Positions 43,556 through 49,576 of a stretch of 49,576 nt of DNA are shown in pieces. The notes under the pieces are model-generated. The model did no database searches. It was not told the origin of the DNA and was given only the letters and a program-made list of their open reading frames with translations. Numbering within the stretch: the first letter of the stretch is position 1; each line of letters starts with the position of its first letter. A program made the translations under genes and the position numbers. Location: the NCBI GenBank assembly GCA_029883975.1, contig JAOUIL010000016.1:1-49576 (forward strand), read 5' to 3'. Source of the DNA: Betaproteobacteria bacterium (GTDB lineage Bacteria > Pseudomonadota > Gammaproteobacteria > Burkholderiales > SG8-39).

Positions 43556-44053
43556 GTGGGCGACGAGGCGCCGCAGACCGAGTACCTGCAGTTCGACAGC
43601 GAAGCGGTGTTCCAGCAGTCCGTGGACCGGCTGCTCGCCGCCCCGGGGCGCGAGCTGCGCGTCTTCGATCCTGACCTGCAGTCGTTGCGCCTGAACGATG
43701 CGGCGCGCATCGAGCGGCTGAAGGACTTCCTCGGCGCCAGCCGCACGCGGCGCCTCTACATGGTGGTGCACGACACCGACCATGTGACGCGCCAGTGTCC
43801 GCGGCTGATGTCCCTGCTGGCGCGCTACGCGCACGCCATGCAGATCCACCGCACGCACGAGGAGATCCGCAGCATCCAGGACAGCTTTCTGGTGCTCGAC
43901 CAGAGCCACTACCTGCGCCGGCCGGTGGCGCAGTTCTTCCGCGGCGCGCTCGGCCTGCACGACGACACCGAGGCGCTCGCCATGCGCGGCCGCTTCCAGG
44001 AGATCTGGACGGCGTCCTACCCGGCGGTGTCCAGCACGACGCTCGGGCTCTAG
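43556..44053 (+). CDS. Conserved small protein linked to roxA, function unknown
   Basis: 165 residues with GTG 43556, 5 bp after roxA. The sequence shows an alpha/beta pattern: RELRVFDPDLQSLRLND, RRLYMVVHDTDHVTRQCP, then IHRTHEEIRSIQDSFLVLDQ and HYLRRPVAQ. The order recalls a half-size phospholipase D-like or HAD-like fold (motif HDTDH and H-x-x-H) but no catalytic set can be assigned. No signal peptide. Its stop overlaps the convergent MBL gene stop. Position suggests a role with the ribosome hydroxylase, or simple co-transcription. Confidence 0.6.
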   Translation: MGDEAPQTEYLQFDSEAVFQQSVDRLLAAPGRELRVFDPDLQSLRLNDAARIERLKDFLGASRTRRLYMVVHDTDHVTRQCPRLMSLLARYAHAMQIHRTHEEIRSIQDSFLVLDQSHYLRRPVAQFFRGALGLHDDTEALAMRGRFQEIWTASYPAVSSTTLGL

Positions 44054-44823
44054 GCCAGCGCGCGCCAGTCGAAGCCGGTGTCCTGGGTCGCCACCCCTAC
44101 CCAGTCGGCGGCGCAGCCCAGCGCACGCGCGAGCGCCGCGCGAGCGAGCTCGGCGCGGTTGTTCTGCTGCGACAGGTGCGCGGCGACAACGTGCTGCAAG
44201 CGCGAGCGGTCGAGCGCGCCGAGCAGGCGTTCCGCGGCGCCGTTGTCCAGGTGCCCGAACGGGCCGGCAATGCGCTCCTTGAGCCACCGCGGATAGTCGC
44301 CGCCCCAGAGCAGCTCGAGCTCGTGGTTCGTCTCGAGCACCAGCGCATCGCACCCCGAGAGCATCGCCTCGACGTGCGCCGTCGGCGCGCCCAGGTCGGT
44401 GAGCACGCCCAGGCGCCGCGCCCCGTCGCCGAGCACGAACTGCACCGGCTCGCGCGCGTCGTGCGGCACCGTGAAGGGCTCGATGCGCAGCGCGCCGACC
44501 GCGAACGGCTCGCGTCCCTCGATCATGCGCAGCTCGACCCCCGCCGCATCCTTGCCCGCTTCCTGCTGTGCGCGCCGCGTGCCGTGCGTGAGATACACCG
44601 GCAGCCCGTGCTGCGCGGCGAATGGATAGGCGTGCCCGACGTGGTCGTCGTGCTCGTGCGTCACGAGGATGCCGTGCAGGTCCGCGGGCGCGAGCCCGAG
44701 ACGCGCGAGGCGCCGTCCGGTTTCGCGCGGCGACAGTCCGCAATCGAGCAGCACGCGGCAGCCATCCGCCTCGGCGACCAGGCAGTTGCCCTTGCTGCCG
44801 CTGCCCAGCGAGGCGAAGCGCAC
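44050..44823 (-). CDS. MBL-fold metallo-hydrolase (YycJ/WalJ-like)
   Basis: 257 residues from GTG 44823, which shares one base with the bamC stop and gives the family start RFASLGSGSKGNCLVAEAD. Metal ligands are in LVTHEHDDHVGHAYPFA (H-x-H-x-D-H), TVPHDAREPVQFVLGD, LTDLGAPTAHV and VVAAHLSQQNNRAEL. These small beta-lactamase-fold proteins include the YycJ group; some act as nucleases or phosphodiesterases. It is the last gene of dapA-bamC-MBL, an order I recognise from betaproteobacteria. Confidence 0.85.
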   Translation of the reverse strand: MRFASLGSGSKGNCLVAEADGCRVLLDCGLSPRETGRRLARLGLAPADLHGILVTHEHDDHVGHAYPFAAQHGLPVYLTHGTRRAQQEAGKDAAGVELRMIEGREPFAVGALRIEPFTVPHDAREPVQFVLGDGARRLGVLTDLGAPTAHVEAMLSGCDALVLETNHELELLWGGDYPRWLKERIAGPFGHLDNGAAERLLGALDRSRLQHVVAAHLSQQNNRAELARAALARALGCAADWVGVATQDTGFDWRALA

Positions 44824-45953
44824 TACTTCAGCTGCTCGTGCAGCAGGCCGAGGATGCGATTCGCGGTCGGCGAGCTTTCCGCGGCGCCGGTCTGGCCGAG
44901 CACCTGCACGCGGCTCGCGGCGTCGGCCCCGGTGACCGCGACGCGATACTGCTCGGGCTTGATCGTCGTCTTGTCGTCGCGCCAGAAGGCAAGCTTGTCG
45001 AGCAGGCCCTCCTTCTTCTTTACGCCGGCCTGCGGGTCCGCATAGCGCACGAAATACACGCCCTTTTGCCGGTCGCGGTCTTCGACCGTGAAGCCGACAC
45101 GATCGAGCGCCAGCCCGACCCGGCGCCACGCGCGGTCGAACGGCTCGGAGACTTCGAGCAGCGGCGCGCCGTCCGGGTCCTTGCGCAGGCTCGCGCGCGC
45201 GGCCGGCGCCGGCGCCGACGCGATCTTGAGCTTGGCCTCCTCGATCGGCGTGCCCAGCCGCACCATCAGGCGGCGAAGGAATTCGGCTTCCAGCTCGGGG
45301 TCGGGCGGACGCGATTGCCACGCAGTCTCTCCGGTGCCCTCCACCAGCGTCGCGTACACCTCCTCGAGGCCGCGGTGGCTGATGTAGACCTCGGTGCCGC
45401 CGTCCGGCGTGCGCTCCAGGCGCATGCGGTACTTGTCGCGCATGCCGGTCGAGGCCAGCGGCGCGAAGATGGAGCCGATCTTGCTGCGCCCCAGATTCTG
45501 GGAGATCAGCGCGCGATTCTCGGCCCAGTCGGTCTCCAGCACGCCGGCTTCCGGAATCTCCAGCGCGATCAGCAGGCCGTTTTCCACCCAGAAGGACTTC
45601 ATCGCCGGCCACAGCCTCTCGGCCGGCTGGCTCACCACCAGCCAGCGCTGGTTGCCGTCGCGCTCGACGCGCACGCCCTCGACGCTCGGCAGGACCGACG
45701 GGTCGCCGCGCGGCTGCCCTGCCTGCTGCGCGCGCTCGGCCTGGTAGCCGGACAGCGTCGTCGTGCTGCGCGCGCTTTCGGGCGCCTGGTAGCGCCCGTC
45801 GCGGGGCGGGGTCGTGAGGTCGGGCGGTACGTCGAGCGGCGGCAGCTTGGCGGCCGACTTGTACTCGATGCGGCTCGAGCCGTCGACCCAGTCGTCGGTG
45901 GAGCAGGCTGCCGCCAGCAGCGCCAGCGCAGCGGCGGCGAGCGCGCGCCTCAC
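44823..45953 (-). CDS. bamC: Outer-membrane assembly lipoprotein BamC
   Basis: 376 residues from GTG 45953. Lipobox LLAAAC (Cys about 17) is followed by the unstructured [17 protein letters not shown] segment that in BamC binds BamD, and two helix-grip domains: the first around [40 protein letters not shown] and [15 protein letters not shown], the second around [37 protein letters not shown] and [19 protein letters not shown]. It is part of the BAM complex that inserts outer-membrane barrels. It overlaps dapA in GTGA, the classical dapA-bamC arrangement. Confidence 0.93.
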   Translation of the reverse strand: MRRALAAAALALLAAACSTDDWVDGSSRIEYKSAAKLPPLDVPPDLTTPPRDGRYQAPESARSTTTLSGYQAERAQQAGQPRGDPSVLPSVEGVRVERDGNQRWLVVSQPAERLWPAMKSFWVENGLLIALEIPEAGVLETDWAENRALISQNLGRSKIGSIFAPLASTGMRDKYRMRLERTPDGGTEVYISHRGLEEVYATLVEGTGETAWQSRPPDPELEAEFLRRLMVRLGTPIEEAKLKIASAPAPAARASLRKDPDGAPLLEVSEPFDRAWRRVGLALDRVGFTVEDRDRQKGVYFVRYADPQAGVKKKEGLLDKLAFWRDDKTTIKPEQYRVAVTGADAASRVQVLGQTGAAESSPTANRILGLLHEQLK

Positions 45954-46858
45954 GCGCGCTTTTCCACCACGCGCAGGCCCGGGATGGCGATGCCCGCCTC
46001 GGCGAGCGCGTCGCGCACGGCGTCGTGGAACTTCTCGGCGAGCGGCGTGAGCGGCAGGCGCACGCCCGGGCCGATGCGGCCCATCTGCGCCAGCGCCCAT
46101 TTCACGGGAATCGGGTTCGCCTCGACGAACAGCTTCTGGTGCAGCGCGAGCAGCCGCAGGTTGATGTCGCGCGCCTTCTTCACGTCGCCGACCAGCGCGG
46201 CGGCGCACATCTCGTGCATCGGGCGCGGCGCGACGTTGGCGGTGACCGAGATCACGCCCTGGCCGCCGAGCAGGATCAGCGCGAGCGCGGTGGCGTCCTC
46301 GCCGCTGTACACGGCGAAGCCGCGCGGCGCGCGCTTGATGAGGTCGGTGCCGCGCTCGATGCTGGCGGTCGCGTCCTTGATGCCGATGATGCCGGGCACC
46401 TGCGCGAGGCGCATCACCGTGTCGTTGGCAAGATCGGCGACCGTGCGTCCCGGCACGTTGTACAGGATCATCGGCAGGTCCACCGTCTCGGCCACCTTGC
46501 GGAAATGCCGGTACAGCCCTTCCTGCGTGGGCTTGTTGTAGTACGGCACCACCGACAGGCAGGCCGTGGCGCCGGCCTTTTTCGCCGACTCGGTGAGCTC
46601 GACGGCCTCGGCGGTGGAATTGCCGCCGGTGCCGGCGATCACCGGGATGCGCCCCTTGGCATGGTCCACCGCCACGCGGATCAGCTCCTTGTGCTCGTCG
46701 ACGTCGACCGTCGGCGACTCGCCCGTCGTGCCGACCACGACGATGCCGTCGGTGCCTTCGGCCACGTGCCAGTCGATCAGCTCGCGAAAGCGCGCCATGT
46801 CGAGGCGGCCGTCTTCCAGCATCGGGGTGACGATGGCGACCAGGCTTCCGGTGATCAT
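45950..46858 (-). CDS. dapA: 4-Hydroxy-tetrahydrodipicolinate synthase
   Basis: 302 residues. [19 protein letters not shown], the [18 protein letters not shown] loop, [19 protein letters not shown] with the catalytic Tyr, [13 protein letters not shown], and the Schiff-base Lys in [15 protein letters not shown] define DapA. It condenses pyruvate with aspartate semialdehyde in the lysine/diaminopimelate pathway. GGAG stands 7 nt upstream of the ATG. The short gap to the methyltransferase gene upstream contains TAAAAT that could be a -10. Confidence 0.96.
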   Translation of the reverse strand: MITGSLVAIVTPMLEDGRLDMARFRELIDWHVAEGTDGIVVVGTTGESPTVDVDEHKELIRVAVDHAKGRIPVIAGTGGNSTAEAVELTESAKKAGATACLSVVPYYNKPTQEGLYRHFRKVAETVDLPMILYNVPGRTVADLANDTVMRLAQVPGIIGIKDATASIERGTDLIKRAPRGFAVYSGEDATALALILLGGQGVISVTANVAPRPMHEMCAAALVGDVKKARDINLRLLALHQKLFVEANPIPVKWALAQMGRIGPGVRLPLTPLAEKFHDAVRDALAEAGIAIPGLRVVEKRA

Positions 46859-46874
46859 GGGAGGACTCCTAGCA

Positions 46875-47396
46875 TCAGGTGAGCGCGATTTTATCCGTTT
46901 GGCGGGCGCACAGCCGCTGCCGCATGGCGGGCTTCGGTTCGCGGGCGACGCCCTGCTCGAAAGCGATGACCTGCAGACCGCCGAAGGCCTGCCACAGTTC
47001 CCCCGGGCGCAGCAAGAAAGCCGGGTTGGAAGGCTTGCCGAAGCGCTCGTTGCCGGCCATGAACGTCGCGTAGAGCAGCACGCCGCCGGGGGCGAGCGCC
47101 TCGATCAGCCGCGCAAAGAGCGGCCGGTGCAGGTAGTTGACCACCACGATGCCGTCGAATCGCTCGCCGGCGAGCGGCCAGGGGCTGCCGTCCTCGAGGT
47201 CCGCGCGCACGAACCGCACTCCCGGCAGGGACACCGGCTCACGGTCCACCCCGACCACTTCGTAGCCTCGCGACACGAAGAAGCGCGAGTGTCGCCCCCC
47301 GCCGCAGGCAAGGTCGAGCACCCTGCCCGGCGGAACGAGCGCTGCCCAGCGCTCGACCCAGGCGGAAGGCGCCGTCAGCTCATCGTGGCCCGTCAT
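46875..47396 (-). CDS. SAM-dependent methyltransferase
   Basis: 173 residues, compact class I fold. The SAM-binding glycine loop is [22 protein letters not shown], motif II is EVVGVDREP, and [15 protein letters not shown] is post-motif. The protein ends with [11 protein letters not shown]. Small methyltransferases of this kind act on small molecules or unknown acceptors; substrate is not inferable. The dapA start follows 17 bp after its stop. Confidence 0.8.
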   Translation of the reverse strand: MTGHDELTAPSAWVERWAALVPPGRVLDLACGGGRHSRFFVSRGYEVVGVDREPVSLPGVRFVRADLEDGSPWPLAGERFDGIVVVNYLHRPLFARLIEALAPGGVLLYATFMAGNERFGKPSNPAFLLRPGELWQAFGGLQVIAFEQGVAREPKPAMRQRLCARQTDKIALT

Positions 47397-47427
47397 CCCC
47401 CGCAGTGTAGCGGGCGACGGGCACAGC

Positions 47428-47796
47428 TCAGCCGTCCTTGCCCTTGCCCTTGCCCCCGCTCTTGCCGGGCGCCTGGTAACCGGGCTCGTACTCCGCCGAC
47501 TTGACGAAGTAAACCGGCACGTTGCACGCGTTGTAGCGCGAGCAATGCTTGCGCCAGTTCTTCGCGTGTCCCGGCGGCACGTGCATGTAGATCGGCGCCG
47601 GCGGCCTGGCCTGCCTGACGATCAGCACTGCGTCGGGCCGCACCAGAGGCGGCGGCGGCCGCGTGCCGATGTCCACGCGCCCGTACACGCCCGGCGCGAC
47701 CTCGCCGGAGATGGTGACGCGCACGTCCTGCGCGAGCGCAGGCGACGCCAGCGCTGCCGCAGCGGCACAAAGGAGCACTGTTCGAAGTGTTCTCAT
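47428..47796 (-). CDS. Small secreted basic protein of unknown function
   Basis: 122 residues from ATG 47796, chosen for the signal peptide MRTLRTVLLCAAAAALASPA ending LAQ. The mature chain has RVTISGEVAPGVYGRVDIG, a PPPPLVRPDAVLIV stretch and HVPPGHAKNWRKHCSRYNAC with two cysteines, and a Lys/Gly-rich tail. Proteins with this PPGHAKNWRKHC pattern occur in several betaproteobacteria; function unknown. It is preceded by the 43-residue gene and followed by the methyltransferase on the same strand. Confidence 0.7.
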   Translation of the reverse strand: MRTLRTVLLCAAAAALASPALAQDVRVTISGEVAPGVYGRVDIGTRPPPPLVRPDAVLIVRQARPPAPIYMHVPPGHAKNWRKHCSRYNACNVPVYFVKSAEYEPGYQAPGKSGGKGKGKDG

Positions 47797-47860
47797 GCGC
47801 AGATGATGAGCGCTTCTGGCCGGCGGGCGCAAGGGCACTTTGTCGCGCTCCGGCGACGCG

Positions 47861-47992
47861 CTACTTGAACCCGCAGAGCGCGAGGAAGGCGTTGCCCGCC
47901 GACACCACCATGTCGGGCCGCAGGTACCAGGTGAAGATCACCCCGCTCGCCAGCGCGAGCGCCGCCAGCCCCGCCCACTTCCAGGCGTTCAC
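47861..47992 (-). CDS. 43-residue single-span membrane protein coupled to an MFS gene
   Basis: 43 residues from GTG 47992, overlapping the MFS stop by 4 nt (GTGA). The sequence MNAWKWAGLAALALASGVIF begins one membrane helix (about 6-24), then a polar part with TWYLRPDMVV and LALCGFK. The overlap and the intact frame support translation, but no homologue was recognised. It may be a small partner subunit of the transporter. Confidence 0.5.
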   Translation of the reverse strand: MNAWKWAGLAALALASGVIFTWYLRPDMVVSAGNAFLALCGFK

Positions 47993-49200
47993 GCCGCCGC
48001 CGCCGCGGGCCTTCTTTCCGCCAGCGGCTTTTCGTTGACCGGCAGGTTGACCAGCGCGGCGAACACGCCCAGGCCGATGGAGATGACGAGCGCGCCGTTG
48101 TAGCTCCCGGTCTGGTCGTACAGCCACCCGGCGAGCCACACGCCGACGAAGCTGCCGATCTGGTGGCCGAAGAACACGATGCCCGCCAGCATGCCCGCGT
48201 AGCGCAGGCCGAAGATCTGCGCCACGAGGCCGTTGGTGAGCGGCACGGTGGACAGCCAGAGGAAGCCGATGACCACGGCGAACCCGTACAACGTCAGCGG
48301 ACTTAGCGGAAACGAGATCAGCACGAGGATCGCCACCGCGCGCAGCGAGTAGATGCCGGACAGCAGGTACTTCTTGCTGAAGCGGCCGCCCAGCCAGCCG
48401 GAGGTGAACGAGCCGATCATGTTGCACAGGCCGATGAGCGCGAGCGCGGTCATTCCGTGCTCGGGCTTGAGGCCGTTGTCGGTGACGTAGGACGGCAGGT
48501 GCACGGTCAGCATCGAAATGTGGAAGCCGCACACGAAATAGCCCCAGAACAGCAGATGGAAGCCCTTCTCGCGCGCCGCCTCGTGCAGCGCGCCGCCGAA
48601 AGATTGCTGCGGGCCGGCGTGCGGCGCGCCCTTGCCGCGCGCGAAGAACGCGAGCGGCACGATGAGCGCCGCGATCAGCGCCAGGCCGAGCAGCGCGCTG
48701 CGCCAGTCGAAGCTCGAGATGAGCAACTGTGTGATCGGCAGGATGGCGAACTGGCCGAAGGAGCCCGCGGCGGTCGCGATGCCGAGCGCCGTGCTGCGCT
48801 TCTCCGGCGGCGTGACGCGGCCGATCACGGCGAGCAGCACGGCGAAGGTGCTGCCTGAGAGCGCCAGGCCGATGAGAAAGCCCGAGCCCACGTGCAGGGC
48901 GAGCGGCGTATCGGTGAAGGCCATGACCACCAGCCCGAGCACGTACGCGATACCGCAGAGCACCACGACCCTGCCTGCGCCGTAGCGGTCGGCGATGCCG
49001 CCGGCGAACGGGCCGAACACGCCCCACAGCAGGTTCTGGATCGCCATGGCGAAGGAAAACGTCTCGCGTCCCCAGCCGTTGTCCAGGCTCATCGGCTGCA
49101 GAAAGAGGCCGAAGCCCGAGCGTACGCCGAAGCCGATGCACAGGATCACGCAACAGGCGACGAGGATGGCGGTGGGGCTGCGCGGCGCGGACGATCTCAT
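47989..49200 (-). CDS. MFS transporter (OFA/oxalate-formate or monocarboxylate type)
   Basis: 403 residues from ATG 49200; an in-frame ATG at 49251 would add 17 polar residues. Twelve membrane segments. VRSGFGLFLQPMSLDNGWGR and the loop GPFAGGIADRYGAGRVVVLC resemble MFS monocarboxylate/OFA-type carriers, and GLRYAGMLAGIVFFGHQIGS is typical of these. Substrate is probably a small organic acid, not certain. It is coupled to the 43-residue gene downstream. Confidence 0.8.
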   Translation of the reverse strand: MRSSAPRSPTAILVACCVILCIGFGVRSGFGLFLQPMSLDNGWGRETFSFAMAIQNLLWGVFGPFAGGIADRYGAGRVVVLCGIAYVLGLVVMAFTDTPLALHVGSGFLIGLALSGSTFAVLLAVIGRVTPPEKRSTALGIATAAGSFGQFAILPITQLLISSFDWRSALLGLALIAALIVPLAFFARGKGAPHAGPQQSFGGALHEAAREKGFHLLFWGYFVCGFHISMLTVHLPSYVTDNGLKPEHGMTALALIGLCNMIGSFTSGWLGGRFSKKYLLSGIYSLRAVAILVLISFPLSPLTLYGFAVVIGFLWLSTVPLTNGLVAQIFGLRYAGMLAGIVFFGHQIGSFVGVWLAGWLYDQTGSYNGALVISIGLGVFAALVNLPVNEKPLAERRPAAAAA

Positions 49201-49335
49201 GGGGCGGGAGTTTATCGCGGCGTAACACGATGCGGCGGCACAGTTCCGCATGAAATTGCCGAGGGCGATGGCCGACGTATCCTCATGCAGGCGACCGGGG
49301 CAGCGGTAACGCGCCGCGCACGCAGTACAAAGCGG

Positions 49336-49384
49336 TCTCGCCTTTTTCCGGCCGGAAGATTCACCCGGCCGGAAAAAGGCGAGA
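49336..49384. repeat. Palindromic hairpin element, copy 2, with loop AAGATTCAC
   Basis: Perfect 20-bp arms (49336-49355 and 49365-49384) enclose the same 9-nt loop AAGATTCAC as copy 1 at 4735-4781. The inner stem is CCGGCCGG-type instead of GGCGGG but pairs perfectly, and the outer base TCTCG is identical. Flanks just outside the right arm are also similar to copy 1 (GAAA-x-GCCA-x-ACCCG). It lies in the 237-bp gap between the MFS gene and oxyR. Like copy 1, the A-run follows the hairpin, so it is not a standard terminator. Confidence 0.8.
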
Positions 49385-49437
49385 TTCCTTGAAACGCCAG
49401 ACCCGTGCCACGGCCCGCCCCGTCGCCTGCCAACCGC

Positions 49438-49576
49438 CTAATGAATCTTGGTCACCTGCGGCAGGTCGCACTCGAGTATCGCCTGGCGCAACGCCTCGAT
49501 CGCCTGCGGCCGCGGAAAGCTCTTGCGCCAGGCCATCACCACGCGCCGGTCGGGCACCGGCCGCGCGAACGGGCGG
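49438..49576 (-). CDS. oxyR: OxyR-type LysR regulator, C-terminal end (partial)
   Basis: The last 45 codons and TAG are in the window. VPDRRVVMAWRKSFPRPQAI and then EALRQAILECDLPQVTKIH is the C-terminal strand-helix end typical of betaproteobacterial OxyR. OxyR senses hydrogen peroxide through a cysteine pair (not in this part) and activates catalase and peroxiredoxin genes. The rest lies beyond the right edge. Confidence 0.7.
   Translation of the reverse strand, partial: RPFARPVPDRRVVMAWRKSFPRPQAIEALRQAILECDLPQVTKIH

Noticed and set aside
49438-49460. AAGATTCA in the oxyR 3' end as a third copy of the hairpin loop
   Set aside because: It is read as coding sequence (TKIH then stop) and has no flanking inverted arms.
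1-49576. Search by eye for tRNA, rRNA, CRISPR, prophage or IS transposase genes
   Set aside because: No cloverleaf with acceptor/anticodon features, no regular repeat-spacer array and no transposase, integrase or phage structural protein was recognised in any frame.

Overview
The window is about 49.6 kb of dense, very GC-rich bacterial chromosome, almost certainly from a betaproteobacterium of the Burkholderiales/Rhodocyclales/Nitrosomonadales type. The basis is the dapA-bamC-MBL hydrolase order, an OxyR-type C-terminus at the right edge, ispD-ispF next to mfd and serB, a RoxA (uL16 hydroxylase) gene, a TRAP transporter, and pervasive GTG/TTG starts with 4-nt ATGA or GTGA overlaps. No rRNA, tRNA, CRISPR array, prophage or intact insertion sequence was seen. 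No gene-free stretch exceeds 300 bp; the longest are 8032-8199 and 49201-49437.

Left part (1-8 kb): the end of a probable isopropylmalate/tartrate dehydrogenase-family gene, a convergent PQQ-type sugar dehydrogenase lipoprotein, a tartrate/D-malate dehydrogenase, an EamA exporter, a PlsB-like acyltransferase, an OmpR-EnvZ type two-component system with a small Arg-rich secreted protein beside it, and a second EamA exporter. A short AT-richer patch at 8.0-8.6 kb carries two tandem, mutually similar small proteins of unknown family.

Housekeeping part (8.6-28.6 kb): ThpR, PaiB, IspF and IspD on the minus strand, then Mfd, SerB and a lipoprotein on plus. Next come an aldo/keto reductase with a secreted hydrolase, a DUF1161 protein, RidA, DoxX and two small proteins. 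An MltF-type lytic transglycosylase follows, then a purL-led minus operon with a DUF2799-like lipoprotein and a SpoIIAA-like protein. A 1000-residue protein joins a small N-terminal domain, a very long charged coil, one membrane segment and an AsmA-like C-terminus.

Catabolic part (28.6-38.5 kb): a one-chain 5-oxoprolinase/hydantoinase and a DadA-like FAD oxidase (minus) diverge from a Bcr/CflA MFS exporter, an LhgO-like 2-hydroxyglutarate dehydrogenase and a DctPQM TRAP uptake system (plus). Together these look like uptake and breakdown of an oxoproline, D-amino-acid or glutamate-type compound. The right part (38.6-49.6 kb) has Nnr bracketed by two REP-like palindromes, a glutamate-synthase-domain protein, Bcp, RoxA, an MBL hydrolase, BamC, DapA, a methyltransferase, small secreted and membrane proteins, an MFS transporter and the end of oxyR.

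The most interesting non-coding signals are two families of palindromes. One family (4735-4781 and 49336-49384) keeps an identical 9-nt loop while the stem sequence changes in a base-paired way. The other (38528-38580 and 39968-40030) is a GGGNCNGNCCCC REP-like element that supplies the stop codons of the genes it abuts.
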